Positions 9,155 to 17,925 of a stretch of 64,000 nucleotides of DNA are shown here, piece after piece. The DNA is taken from positions 1 through 64,000 of the forward strand of contig JABDAZ010000012.1 of assembly GCA_013288945.1 (NCBI GenBank), read 5' to 3'. Both the position numbers and the translations under genes were made by a program. Position 1 is the first letter of the stretch. Each line of letters begins with the position of its first letter. The notes below the pieces were generated by a model. It searched no databases. It had not been told where the DNA came from and worked only from the letters and a program-made list of their open reading frames with translations. This DNA is from Bacteroidota bacterium. Its GTDB lineage: Bacteria > Bacteroidota > Bacteroidia > Chitinophagales > Chitinophagaceae.

Positions 9155-9300
9155 GAAATACGAAGTTAGAAATACGAAATATTAATGAAGAAATTATTAA
9201 TGAAGGTTTTAAAATACAAAATAAGGATTACGAAATATGATTGAAAATTTATTAAAAGGAAAAAAACAATTTCGTATTTCGTACTTCTTATTTTGTATTT
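9155..9300. repeat. complex intergenic inverted repeat upstream of kynA
   Basis: GAAATACGAAAT at 9169-9180 has an exact reverse complement at 9269-9280, and a 14-base arm at 9212-9225 (AAATACAAAATAAG) has one at 9287-9300. The arms are ordered A-B-A'-B', not nested, and a further GAAATACGAA copy lies at 9155-9164. All arms are variants of one short phrase, so several alternative hairpins are possible. The element fills most of the spacer between the purD stop and the kynA start. Confidence 0.75.
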
Positions 9301-9305
9301 CTTAT

Positions 9306-10586
9306 TTACAAAAACTCATACCCAATATCTCTCCGATAATAAATGCCATCGTAGTCAATTAAATCAAGTACGTCTTTTGACTTTTCTGTTGCTTCATAAA
9401 CAGTATCGGCAAATGACGTAACACATAAAACGCGGCCGCCATTGGTAACTATTTGTTTATCTTTTTCAATTGTTCCTGAGTGGAACACGATGCTGTCATT
9501 ATCAAATTTATAATCAAGCCCGTCAATCACATATCCTTTTTCATAACTTCCGGGATATGCGCGGCTCACTGCAACAATTGTAATGGCAGTGCGCGGATCA
9601 ACTTTTATTTTTACCGTATCCAACTCCTGGTTGCAAACGCTGATAAATAAACCAACAATATCATTTTCCAAACGCGGAATAATCACCTCCGTTTCCGGAT
9701 CGCCGAGGCGGCAATTGTATTCAATTACAAAAGGTTTTCCATTAACACTTATCACACCAATAAAAATAAAACCTCGGTAATCGATATTATCTTTCTGCAA
9801 GCCTTCAATTGTTGGTTTAATAATTTCTTCTTCAACTGCATACATAAAAGAATGCGTTGCAAAAGGTACAGGACTTACAGCGCCCATTCCGCCTGTGTTT
9901 GGGCCGGTATCGCCTTCGCCGATTCTTTTATAATCTTTTGCTTCGGGTAATAATAAATAATTTTTTCCGTCGGTAAGAACGAACACACTTAACTCAATGC
10001 CTTCTAAAAATTCTTCTACCACAACTTTTTTTCCTGCATCGCCAAATTTTGATTGTTGTATCATCAATTCAAATTCAGCCATCGCTTCTACATGGTTCTG
10101 GCAAATTACAACGCCTTTTCCTGCAGCCAATCCATCTGCTTTTAAAACTATTGGCAATGCATGCTGCTGTAAATAAGCAACGCCTTCTTTATACGTCTCA
10201 ATAGTAAATTCTTTATAAGCAGCAGTGGGAATATTATGCCGTTGCATAAACGATTTTGCAAAAGCTTTGCTGCCTTCCAGTTGCGCCGCTTCTTTGGAAG
10301 GGCCAATAAAAAAAATTTTTGACAGTGATGGTTTTGATTTGAAATAATCTCCCAAACCTTTTACCAATGGCTCTTCCGGGCCAACAACAACCATCTCTAC
10401 TTTTTTATCTTCGCAAAATTTTCCGATTGCATCAAAGTCGTTCAAATCTAAATTTACATTAATGCCGCACTGCGCTGTGCCTGCATTACCCGGCGCGATG
10501 TACAATGGGTTTGTCCATACACTTTGATTCAGTTTCCATGCAAGTGCATGTTCTCTACCGCCAGATCCTAATAGCAAAATATTCAT
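9306..10586 (-). CDS. purD: phosphoribosylamine--glycine ligase
   Basis: A 426-residue ATP-grasp enzyme joining glycine to phosphoribosylamine in the second step of purine synthesis. It begins with the GlyS-type nucleotide fold (MNILLLGSGGREHALAWKL), has the ATP-grasp lid region (VLKADGLAAGKGVVIC, about 148-163) and the PurD signature GDTGPNTGGMGAVSP (about 227-241), followed by the C-terminal domain. The ATG at 10584-10586 is chosen because it gives the canonical N-terminus. An upstream in-frame TTG two codons earlier is less likely. It is divergent from the peptide transporter. Confidence 0.96.
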   Translation of the reverse strand: MNILLLGSGGREHALAWKLNQSVWTNPLYIAPGNAGTAQCGINVNLDLNDFDAIGKFCEDKKVEMVVVGPEEPLVKGLGDYFKSKPSLSKIFFIGPSKEAAQLEGSKAFAKSFMQRHNIPTAAYKEFTIETYKEGVAYLQQHALPIVLKADGLAAGKGVVICQNHVEAMAEFELMIQQSKFGDAGKKVVVEEFLEGIELSVFVLTDGKNYLLLPEAKDYKRIGEGDTGPNTGGMGAVSPVPFATHSFMYAVEEEIIKPTIEGLQKDNIDYRGFIFIGVISVNGKPFVIEYNCRLGDPETEVIIPRLENDIVGLFISVCNQELDTVKIKVDPRTAITIVAVSRAYPGSYEKGYVIDGLDYKFDNDSIVFHSGTIEKDKQIVTNGGRVLCVTSFADTVYEATEKSKDVLDLIDYDGIYYRRDIGYEFL

Positions 10587-10772
10587 CAGCAATTAATTTT
10601 TAAAAGGCAAAGCACATCGTTAATTATGCACCGAAATTCCTTATTCAGAAGCATATTAGAAAAAGAATTTTATAAATGGTAATTAATAAAAATAATTTTA
10701 TAATTATCTGTTCCGATTCTGTATTTTACGTAACTGAGTTTATAAATAATAATCAATACTTAAAACTAATGC

Positions 10773-12395
10773 ATGACCGCACAACCTGTAAAAAAAAGCC
10801 ATCCTAAAGGATTATATGTTTTGTTTGCAACAGAAATGTGGGAGCGCTTCAACTTCTACGGCATGCGATCAATTTTGATCTATTTTATGACGCAGGCATT
10901 GTTGTTTAATCATGAATCTGCTTCTAATTTATATGGCAGTTATTTAAGCCTTATTTATCTCACACCATTAATCGGCGGTTACATTGCAGACAGATATTGG
11001 GGAAACAACCGATCAATTATTGTTGGCGGTATTGTAATGGCACTTGGAGAATTGACGCTTTTCTTTTGCAGTACTTTTTATCATTCCGCTCCGCAATTGG
11101 CTTCGTTATTACTTTTTGCAGGGCTTGGTATGATGATTACAGGCAACGGTTTTTTTAAACCAAATATATCTTCATTAGTAGGACAATTATATCCAAAAGA
11201 TGATCACAGGAAAGATGCAGCTTATACTATTTTTTATATGGGCATTAATGTTGGCGGAATGTTGGGCCCATTTGTTTGTGGTTATTTAGCACAAAGAAGA
11301 AACGACCCTGCAGATTTCAGATGGGCATTTTTAGCAGGCGGAGTTGGTATGTGCATTAGTGTTATCATTCAAAAATTGTTTCAAAAAAAATATGTTGTAG
11401 ATCCTGATAAAAAAATGCTGGGCACCGTTCCTGCAAACAGCCCGAAAGCTTTTGGTTCCGTTGCCATAATTATTCCTGCATTAATGGTACTTGCAGTAAT
11501 TATGATTTATCTTTTTTATCTTGATTCGATTTATAATTATTTATTTTATTTGCTTACAGCTTGTATTGTAATTATTCCAACCATTATATTTTTTGATAAA
11601 TCATTAACTGCCGCAGAAAAAAAGAAAGTTGCAGTAATATTTGTTGTATGTTTTTTTGTGATTTTTTTCTGGGGCGCTTTTGAACAGGCAGGCGCATCAT
11701 TATCATTTTTTGCAGATGAACAAACGCAAAGGCAGGTCGGAAAATTCACAGTACCTGCAAGCTGGTTTCAATCTTTGAACTCTGCATTTGTTGTTTTATT
11801 CGCGCCATTTTTTGCATGGTTTTGGTTAAAACTTGGAAGCAAAGAACCATCATCACCAACAAAAATGGCGCTCGGTTTATTATTGCTCGCACTTGGTTAT
11901 TTATGGATTGCACATGGCGTTGACAATATACAACCCGGCGTAAAAGTGAGCATGATTTGGCTTACAGGAATGTATGCGCTGCACACTTCTGGCGAGTTGT
12001 GTTTGTCGCCGATTGGTATGTCGCTCGTTAATAAATTATCACCTGCAAAATTTTTATCGTTATTAATGGCCATTTGGTTTACGGCAAATGCATTTGGAAA
12101 TAAACTCGCTGGTGTATTAAGCAGCGTATATCCGCCGGGCGTTGCAGAAATAAAAAAAGCAAAAGAAAATGGTATTGATTTAGGAAGTATTTTATACAAT
12201 CATATTGTTCCAAGCGCTGATCAAATTAAGCAACTGCACAACCTGGAAATCCCTTATACGTTTAAAACATTTTTAGGCTATCACATTAATAACCTTTACG
12301 ATTTTTTTATGCTGTTTGTTTTTATGGCAGGCACAGCATCATTAATATTATTTTTAGTTACCAAGAAATTGCAAAGGATGATGCAGGCGGTGTGA
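10773..12395 (+). CDS. POT/PTR2 family proton-coupled peptide transporter
   Basis: A 540-residue inner-membrane protein with 12-14 predicted membrane helices. The proton-coupling motif ExxER is intact (Glu21, Glu24, Arg25 in TEMWERFNFYG). The PTR2 signature region follows (GFFKPNISSLVGQLYP and the FYMGINVGGMLGP segment). The protein imports di- and tripeptides with protons. The extra central helices common in bacterial POT proteins are present around residues 225-265. The gene is monocistronic by position, divergent from purD. Confidence 0.94.
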   Translation: MTAQPVKKSHPKGLYVLFATEMWERFNFYGMRSILIYFMTQALLFNHESASNLYGSYLSLIYLTPLIGGYIADRYWGNNRSIIVGGIVMALGELTLFFCSTFYHSAPQLASLLLFAGLGMMITGNGFFKPNISSLVGQLYPKDDHRKDAAYTIFYMGINVGGMLGPFVCGYLAQRRNDPADFRWAFLAGGVGMCISVIIQKLFQKKYVVDPDKKMLGTVPANSPKAFGSVAIIIPALMVLAVIMIYLFYLDSIYNYLFYLLTACIVIIPTIIFFDKSLTAAEKKKVAVIFVVCFFVIFFWGAFEQAGASLSFFADEQTQRQVGKFTVPASWFQSLNSAFVVLFAPFFAWFWLKLGSKEPSSPTKMALGLLLLALGYLWIAHGVDNIQPGVKVSMIWLTGMYALHTSGELCLSPIGMSLVNKLSPAKFLSLLMAIWFTANAFGNKLAGVLSSVYPPGVAEIKKAKENGIDLGSILYNHIVPSADQIKQLHNLEIPYTFKTFLGYHINNLYDFFMLFVFMAGTASLILFLVTKKLQRMMQAV

Positions 12396-12429
12396 GAATG
12401 AAACTATTGCCGAATAAATAACAAATCGT

Positions 12430-12487
12430 ACAAGTGTGCGGCGCAACGAATGCTTATTAATGAACAAATGTTCACTTAATAGAAATT
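12430..12487. repeat. dispersed intergenic repeat, copy 1
   Basis: A segment beginning ACAAGTGTGCGGCGCAACGA (12430-12449) and ending CTTAATAGAAATT (12475-12487) matches a second intergenic copy at 14105-14143. Copy 1 carries about 21 extra bases in the middle that include TGAACA-AA-TGTTCA, a small palindrome. It lies just downstream of the peptide transporter gene. Confidence 0.6.
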
Positions 12488-12520
12488 GAAATTTTAAATT
12501 ATTAATGTGCTGATTTTTTT

Positions 12521-12973
12521 ATGACAACTTTCAAAAGAACAAATTCGGATGATGCGGATTTTCAGCAACTGGTTGTGTTGCTTGATGAAGAATTGGCAAT
12601 TCGCGATGGTGATGAACATACGTTTTATAACCAGTTTAATAAAATACAAAATATTGCAAACGTAATTGTTTGTTATGTGGATGATAAAGCTATTGCGTGT
12701 GGAGCTTTTAAAAAATATGATGATGCACAAGTGGAAATAAAAAGAATGTTTACGTTGCCTGAATATCGCGGAAAGTCAATCGGGCACAAGGTTTTGAAGG
12801 AATTGGAATTGTGGGCCGCGGAATTACATTATACAACTTGCGTTTTGGAAACCGGAAAAAAACAACCGGAAGCAATCCGTTTATATGAAAAAGCAGGCTA
12901 TAAAATAATTGAAAATTACGGACAATATGCAGGCGTTGAAAACAGCGTTTGCATGATGAAACTTATTTTATAA
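12521..12973 (+). CDS. GNAT family N-acetyltransferase
   Basis: A 150-residue single-domain acetyltransferase. The acetyl-CoA binding motif A is seen as YRGKSIGHKVLKELE (about residues 86-100), preceded by a strand reading VEIKRMFTLPEY and followed by the motif-B region CVLETGKKQPEAIRLYEKAGY, typical of small GNAT enzymes. The acceptor substrate is unknown. It is flanked by spacers on both sides and has no operon partner. Confidence 0.92.
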   Translation: MTTFKRTNSDDADFQQLVVLLDEELAIRDGDEHTFYNQFNKIQNIANVIVCYVDDKAIACGAFKKYDDAQVEIKRMFTLPEYRGKSIGHKVLKELELWAAELHYTTCVLETGKKQPEAIRLYEKAGYKIIENYGQYAGVENSVCMMKLIL

Positions 12974-13121
12974 AATGGCTTATTAATAAATAAGTTTGCG
13001 CAATTAATTCATTCTATATTTTATTAGAAAAAAATATATTCGGTGAATCTCCATCAACAAATCATTATTTAACAAATGGTTTTCATGATATATTCTGATA
13101 GTGTTTTAGCTTTCGGCTGTA

Positions 13122-13880
13122 ATGAAAATTCCAAAACTTTTACCGGCTTGTTTATTAATATCTGCATTAATATTCTTCAATCAAATATTGATTGCGCAGG
13201 TGCAGATTAATGGAACGGTGTACGATCGCTCGCAGCGGTACCCGATGCCGGGCGTGAGTGTTATCGGCACTTCCGGCGGCGGAACGATAACAGATTCCCT
13301 TGGAAATTATAGTATAAAATTGCGCGCGGGCGATTCCATTTATTTTTCATACTTAAATAAACCAACAGATAAATACCCGGTAAAAGATATTCCGGCTGAT
13401 CAACCATTTGATATTAGTTTGGAAGTTGCCGTTGAGGCTTTGCAAACGGTTGTCGTTAATCCAAAAATTTACCGCCAAGATTCATTGGAAAACAGGATTG
13501 AATATGAAAAAATTTTTAATTTCGGCAAAGATTACGTTACAAGCATGAAATCTAACCGCGGCCGCGGAATGGGCGTTGGTATTGACTTTGACATGTTGTT
13601 CGACGGAAAGAAAAACCGCCGTATAATGGCTTTTCAAAAACGGCTGGAGCAGGAAGAAAAAGATAAATATGTTGAGCACCGTTTTACAAAAGCATTGGTA
13701 AAAAGAATTACCGGGCTTGAGCCTCCGGCGCTTGATACGTTCATGGTTCAATACAGGCCGAGTTATGAATTTATACAAAGCTGTGAAACGGATTATGAAT
13801 ACTATAAATTTATTGCAGACTGGGGAAAGGATTTTAAGGAAATCTGGAAACAGGAACATGAGGCAATAAAAAAAGATTAA
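13122..13880 (+). CDS. exported protein with carboxypeptidase-regulatory-like domain
   Basis: A 252-residue protein with a Sec signal peptide (residues 1-25, ending ILIAQ). A carboxypeptidase-D regulatory-like beta-sandwich domain follows (about 27-110, INGTVYDRSQRYPMPGVSV and DSLGNYSIKLRAGDSIYFSY). Such domains usually occur at the N-terminus of TonB-dependent receptors, but here the remainder (110-252) is a charged helical region with no recognised fold and no barrel. It is probably periplasmic or anchored to the outer membrane. The function is unknown. Confidence 0.82.
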   Translation: MKIPKLLPACLLISALIFFNQILIAQVQINGTVYDRSQRYPMPGVSVIGTSGGGTITDSLGNYSIKLRAGDSIYFSYLNKPTDKYPVKDIPADQPFDISLEVAVEALQTVVVNPKIYRQDSLENRIEYEKIFNFGKDYVTSMKSNRGRGMGVGIDFDMLFDGKKNRRIMAFQKRLEQEEKDKYVEHRFTKALVKRITGLEPPALDTFMVQYRPSYEFIQSCETDYEYYKFIADWGKDFKEIWKQEHEAIKKD

Positions 13881-13935
13881 TAAAAAATTTGCTGTGGAAT
13901 TTGCTTACAATTTCATCTGTTAATAAAACAATCTT

Positions 13936-14073
13936 GTGAAAAATTTTTTTATCAGAAGAAGAAGCAAAGCGGTGAAATCAAATATTGCGATGCATCCGTT
14001 TGTTATTGTTTCTATACTTGCGGCAATTACACTTGTGGTGTGTTTTATTATTTTGCTTTGGTTTAAGTTTTAA
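13936..14073 (+). CDS. small single-span membrane protein
   Basis: A 45-codon frame starting with GTG at 13936 and ending with TAA at 14071-14073. The protein has a very basic N-terminus (FFIRRRSKAVKS) followed by one long hydrophobic span (about residues 21-43, rich in Ile, Val and Leu) and ends WFKF. The pattern of positive cytoplasmic head plus single helix is what real small membrane proteins look like. An in-frame stop at 13924-13926 limits the upstream extent. There is no ATG at the start, so this is a candidate, not a certain gene. Confidence 0.45.
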   Translation: MKNFFIRRRSKAVKSNIAMHPFVIVSILAAITLVVCFIILLWFKF

Positions 14074-14104
14074 GGTTATTAATAGCCAAATAAAGAACTA
14101 ATTT

Positions 14105-14143
14105 ACAAGAGTGCGACGCCAATGAAGCTTAATAGAAATTCAA
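14105..14143. repeat. dispersed intergenic repeat, copy 2
   Basis: ACAAGAGTGCGACGCCAATG (14105-14124) is followed by AAGCTTAATAGAAATTCAA (14125-14143). It matches copy 1 at 12430-12487 in the first 20 bases with a few changes and again in the CTTAATAGAAATT block, but lacks about 21 central bases present there. It is intergenic, like copy 1. Confidence 0.6.
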
Positions 14144-14235
14144 CTGCGTGGTTAAAAAATTTGTGAATCTTTCAAATAATTTTTGTCGCAGATAAGTGGA
14201 TTAATAAAATGAAATAAAAAGTTTTTTGGAAATAA

Positions 14236-14622
14236 TCAGTTCATTTTAAAAGGCACAATCATTTCGAAGATGGGAATGTTTACTTTAAAAATTTCTTTGT
14301 TGTTCAGGTTTTCCATGTTGTAGGTGCCATACATTTTTCCCATCTCTGTATTGAGGTTGCAGCCGCTCACATATTGATAACGCTCGCCGGTATTTAACAC
14401 AGGTTGCATGCCAACAACGCCTTCGCCTTCTACTTCACGGTGGGTGCCGTTGCTGTCTAAAATATGCCAGTGGCGGCTATGTAATTTTACAGGAAAATTA
14501 TTGTGGTTGTCGATAGTAATTTTATAAGCAAACATGTATTCGCCGGAAACAGGATTGCTATAATCTGGCTGGTAAAACGTTTCCACGCTTACTTCAATTC
14601 CTTCTGAAATTATATTTGCCAT
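14236..14622 (-). CDS. apaG: ApaG protein (DUF525)
   Basis: A 128-residue single-domain beta-sandwich protein of the ApaG family. Family landmarks are VSVETFYQPDYSNP near residue 12, FAYKITIDNHN, the RHWHILDSNG block and VEGEGVVGMQPVL followed by FKVNIPIFEMIVP. ApaG was first linked to cobalt and magnesium resistance in enterobacteria; its exact role is unsettled. The ATG at 14620-14622 gives the usual N-terminus. An in-frame TTG three codons upstream is less likely. It is convergent with the preceding plus-strand genes. Confidence 0.93.
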   Translation of the reverse strand: MANIISEGIEVSVETFYQPDYSNPVSGEYMFAYKITIDNHNNFPVKLHSRHWHILDSNGTHREVEGEGVVGMQPVLNTGERYQYVSGCNLNTEMGKMYGTYNMENLNNKEIFKVNIPIFEMIVPFKMN

Positions 14623-14799
14623 GGAAAACAAATTTTTATAAAATTAAACAAAATCGCGCGTGCATAAAAGGATTATTTAAGAATAATACACACAATCATG
14701 TTTCTGGCTTATTTTTACCCGCATTAAATTATTAATGATTTTTACAAGATTTATTATTAATAAGCGTTCAAGCTACAATCAAAATACAATATTTAATTT

Positions 14800-16248
14800 A
14801 TGAAAATAGCAGTTGCAAAAGGAGATGGAATCGGGCCAGAAATTATGGCCGCCGTTTTAAAAATATTTGATGCCAACAAAGTGCCGCTTGAATATGAATT
14901 TGTAGATATGGGCAAATGGGTTTTTGATAAAGGTTTTTCAAACGGCATGACGCCGGAAGCGCAACATACGATAGAAGAACTCGGATTATTATTTAAAGGG
15001 CCAATGGAAACGCCAAAAGGCAAAGGCGTAAAAAGTATTAATGTAACTGCGCGCAAAACATGGAATACCTATGCAAACAAAAGAGTGTTTCAAACATTGC
15101 ATGGTGTTGATACTGTTTTTTCAAAAGCAGGGATTCCGATTGATATAACAATTGTGCGTGAAAATATTGAAGATACATATGGTGGCATCGAGCATATGCC
15201 AACGCATGATGTTGCATTAAGCAGAAGGTTTATTACACGCCCGGGAAGTTTGCAGGTTATTAAGTACGCCTTTGAAATGGCGAAGAAAAAAGGTACGAAA
15301 AGAATTACCTGCGGACATAAAGCAAACATTATGAAACTAACCGATGGTTTGTTTTTAGAATGTTTTAATGAAGTGGCAAAAGAATATCCGGAAATAAAAT
15401 CGGATGATGTGATTGTGGATGATTTATGTATGAAGCTGGTTACGCGCCCCGATTTATTTGATGTGGTTGTATTAACGAATTTACAAGGTGATATTGTTTC
15501 TGACTTATGCGCCGGATTGGTTGGTGGGCTTGGGTTTGCGCCGTCTGCAAACATTGGTGATCACATTTCTATTTTTGAAGCGGTGCATGGAACTGCGCCG
15601 GATATTGCCGGAAAAAATATTGCCAATCCAACTGCATTATTATTAAGCGGCATTGCGATGCTGCGCCATTTGGGATTAATGGAAAATGCGGCGATAATAG
15701 AAAATGCATTGTTGTTTACTTTAGAAAGCGGCGTGCACACAGGCGATTTTGGTGATAAGAAAATTCCTGCAGCAAACACAACAGAATTCTCCGAAGCCAT
15801 CATTAATAATTTTGGAAAAACGCCTGAGCATGGTGCTAAGCCTTTGTTGCCAAACATGCCTGTTACACCAACATTATTTAAGTTGGATCACAATTCCATG
15901 ATGGTTTCAAAAGAGCTGCAGCATGAAAAAATTAATGGCGTTGATATGTTTATTGCAAGCGGCGAACAGCCGGAATTTATTGCCAAAAAATGCCAGCGGC
16001 ATGCTGGTGTAAAATTTAATTTGGTAAGCATCAGCAATCGCGGCACACAGGTTTGGCCAACAGGTTCTATTTATACAAACCTGGTTAATGAATACAATGT
16101 TCGTTTCGAAAGTATTGATGGAGAATTAAACCAGCAAGACATTATTGGTTTGTATGTGAGTTTAAGTGGTGATTTTAAAATTTGCTCTTTAGAATTATTA
16201 AATCTTTGGGGAGATAAGAAAGCGTATTCGTTGGCACAGGGACAGTAA
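14800..16248 (+). CDS. icd: isocitrate dehydrogenase with C-terminal extension
   Basis: A 482-residue beta-decarboxylating dehydrogenase. The first 335 residues form the isocitrate/isopropylmalate dehydrogenase core with GDGIGPEI at 8-15, the substrate loop RENIEDTYGG (about 120), and the family signature NLQGDIVSDLCAGLVGGLG (about 227-245) plus EAVHGTAPDIAGK. About 145 further residues follow, as in Thermus-type and Rickettsia-type isocitrate dehydrogenases of about 490 residues. It makes 2-oxoglutarate in the citric acid cycle. NAD or NADP preference was not determined. A strong terminator-like hairpin follows. Confidence 0.9.
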   Translation: MKIAVAKGDGIGPEIMAAVLKIFDANKVPLEYEFVDMGKWVFDKGFSNGMTPEAQHTIEELGLLFKGPMETPKGKGVKSINVTARKTWNTYANKRVFQTLHGVDTVFSKAGIPIDITIVRENIEDTYGGIEHMPTHDVALSRRFITRPGSLQVIKYAFEMAKKKGTKRITCGHKANIMKLTDGLFLECFNEVAKEYPEIKSDDVIVDDLCMKLVTRPDLFDVVVLTNLQGDIVSDLCAGLVGGLGFAPSANIGDHISIFEAVHGTAPDIAGKNIANPTALLLSGIAMLRHLGLMENAAIIENALLFTLESGVHTGDFGDKKIPAANTTEFSEAIINNFGKTPEHGAKPLLPNMPVTPTLFKLDHNSMMVSKELQHEKINGVDMFIASGEQPEFIAKKCQRHAGVKFNLVSISNRGTQVWPTGSIYTNLVNEYNVRFESIDGELNQQDIIGLYVSLSGDFKICSLELLNLWGDKKAYSLAQGQ

Positions 16249-16307
16249 ACGTTGTTTGTTGAACGTTGGCAGATGACCGATCTTATTTCTATCATAATAA
16301 TCATAAT

Positions 16308-16350
16308 AAATCTGCGTGCTATTTTTTTAAATGGAACGCAGATTTTTTTA
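16308..16350 (+). terminator. intrinsic terminator after icd
   Basis: A ten-base-pair stem AAATCTGCGT (16308-16317) / ACGCAGATTT (16336-16345) is followed directly by a run of T to 16349. It is located 60 bases past the icd stop, between convergent genes. Confidence 0.8.
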
Positions 16351-16382
16351 TGATTGGACTGATGTGATTATTATTAATAAAT

Positions 16383-16613
16383 TTACAAGTTCATATTAGA
16401 AACCATTATTAATATCATCACGCCGAGAAAAACGAAAAAGAATAAAGACAGATAATGAATGGATTGATATCGTTTTTCTTTTTGTTCTTGTTCATGCATT
16501 CTTGCAAGCACGTATAAAACAAAAGTGATTACAGAAACTATTCCTGTTAATATAAAAATGGCAACTAAAGTGTGAAAAAGCAAATCAGATTTTTTTAGTA
16601 GAAGTGTATCCAT
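16383..16613 (-). CDS. small two-span membrane protein
   Basis: A 76-residue protein with two hydrophobic segments (about 13-37 and 52-74) separated by a charged cytoplasmic-type loop (ARMHEQEQKEKRYQ). No family was recognised. Its first 29 bases overlap the end of the SUI1-domain gene in another frame, which suggests translational coupling and a real gene, not a shadow. Its function is unknown. Confidence 0.7.
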   Translation of the reverse strand: MDTLLLKKSDLLFHTLVAIFILTGIVSVITFVLYVLARMHEQEQKEKRYQSIHYLSLFFFVFLGVMILIMVSNMNL

Positions 16614-16929
16614 TCTTTATTAACCACTGCACAACTTTATCGCGCTGATCGCCTTGTATAATTATTTCGCCATCTTTAACAGAACCACCGGTGCCGCAAA
16701 AGGCTTTTAATTTTTTTCCCAAATCTTCCAAATCATTTTCTTTACCAACAAAATATTGAACAAGCGTAACAGCTTTGCCAGCGCGCTGTTTCGTGTCGAG
16801 CCGGATTTTTAATTTTTGTTGTTTTGGCAATAATGTTTCATCCTGAATTTGTTCTTCTTCTTCCAACTTAAAATTTGGATCGGTGGAAAAAACTAATCCG
16901 TTGTTATTATTAATTTTCTTTTTAGACAT
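16585..16929 (-). CDS. YciH/SUI1-type translation initiation factor homologue
   Basis: A 114-residue protein with a charged N-terminal tail (1-38) and a SUI1/eIF1 domain (about 39-112). Landmarks are KIRLDTKQRAGKAVTLVQ, the ELGKKLK-like stretch DLGKKLKAFCGTGGSVKDG, and EIIIQGDQRDKVVQWLIKNGY. Bacterial YciH proteins are thought to act on initiation complexes on the ribosome, but their role is poorly defined. It overlaps the following small membrane protein gene by 29 bases. Confidence 0.9.
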   Translation of the reverse strand: MSKKKINNNNGLVFSTDPNFKLEEEEQIQDETLLPKQQKLKIRLDTKQRAGKAVTLVQYFVGKENDLEDLGKKLKAFCGTGGSVKDGEIIIQGDQRDKVVQWLIKNGYTSTKKI

Positions 16930-17025
16930 CCCGTTTATTTTGATTGTTCAAAATATAAAATTCAATGTTATTAATAATCCCTCAAACATTTAAATTCATT
17001 TTCACATTGAGCCATTTTCAAATTT

Positions 17026-17877
17026 TCACATTAATACAGCTTTCAAACTCAAATCCAAACTCTTTGCCTGATGTATTAATGCGCCGATGCTGATATAATC
17101 AACGCCGGTTTTTGCGTAAGCAATAATATTTTCTAAGTTAATGCCGCCGCTGGCTTCAGTTTCATATTTGTTATTAATAATTTTTAGTGCTTCCGTAATT
17201 TGTTCGGGCGAAAAATTATCGAGCATAATGCGATCAACTTTTCCAACAGCTATTACTTTTTTTACATCATCAATACTTCTTGTTTCTACTTCAATTTTTA
17301 ATCCTGGTTTTTTTGTTTGCACGTAATCGTATGCTTTATTAATCGCTTTTTCCATTCCGCCGCAATAATCAATGTGGTTATCTTTCAGCATTATCATATC
17401 GTACAAACCAAAACGATGGTTCATTCCGCCGCCAATTTTTACGGCTTCTTTTTCGAGCAAGCGAAAATTTGGCGTTGTTTTTCTTGTGTCAAGAATTTTT
17501 GTTTTATAATCTTTTATTTTATCAGCATACTGATGCGTTAATGTTGCAATGCCACTCATTCGCTGCATGCAATTCAATACTAATCTTTCGCTTTGAAGAA
17601 TGGTATAAACAGATGCTTCTACTTCAAAAGCGCTTTCACCAAACTTCATTTGGTCGCCATCTTTTTTAAATAGAGTAAATTTTGATGAAGGTTCTTTAAT
17701 AAGAAAAATTTTTTTTGCAACATCAACACCTGCTAAAATTCCATCCTGTTTTATTTTTAAAATTGCCTTGCCTTTGGCATCTGCAGAAATGCATGATAAT
17801 GTTGAATGATCGCCGTCGCCAACATCTTCTTTAAATGCGGCGTCAACTAAAATTGATAAATGTTCATCGTAGTTCAT
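17026..17877 (-). CDS. nadC: nicotinate-nucleotide diphosphorylase (carboxylating)
   Basis: A 283-residue quinolinate phosphoribosyltransferase that converts quinolinate and PRPP to nicotinate mononucleotide in de novo NAD synthesis. The N-terminal domain shows AFKEDVGDGDHST (14-26). The barrel domain shows RLVLNCMQRMSGIAT, the active-site block DTRKTTPNFRLLEKEAV and GGGMNHRFGLYD, then IMLDNFSPE and the phosphate-binding ASGGINLENI. All are intact. In several Bacteroidota the DUF4783 gene lies next to nadC, as here. Together they probably form a unit, although a terminator-like hairpin separates them. Confidence 0.96.
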   Translation of the reverse strand: MNYDEHLSILVDAAFKEDVGDGDHSTLSCISADAKGKAILKIKQDGILAGVDVAKKIFLIKEPSSKFTLFKKDGDQMKFGESAFEVEASVYTILQSERLVLNCMQRMSGIATLTHQYADKIKDYKTKILDTRKTTPNFRLLEKEAVKIGGGMNHRFGLYDMIMLKDNHIDYCGGMEKAINKAYDYVQTKKPGLKIEVETRSIDDVKKVIAVGKVDRIMLDNFSPEQITEALKIINNKYETEASGGINLENIIAYAKTGVDYISIGALIHQAKSLDLSLKAVLM

Positions 17878-17925
17878 TCGCGAATTTATGAAATTGTTGA
17901 GAGAGCAGCATCGTTGTTCGATGAT

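Larger units (their letters stand above)
13881..14235. other. spacer between exported protein and apaG
   Basis: This 355-base stretch between two convergent annotated genes holds the small GTG-initiated membrane-protein frame (13936-14073) and copy 2 of the dispersed repeat (14105-14143). The rest is AT-rich sequence in which no terminator with a clear stem and T-run was found. Confidence 0.6.
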
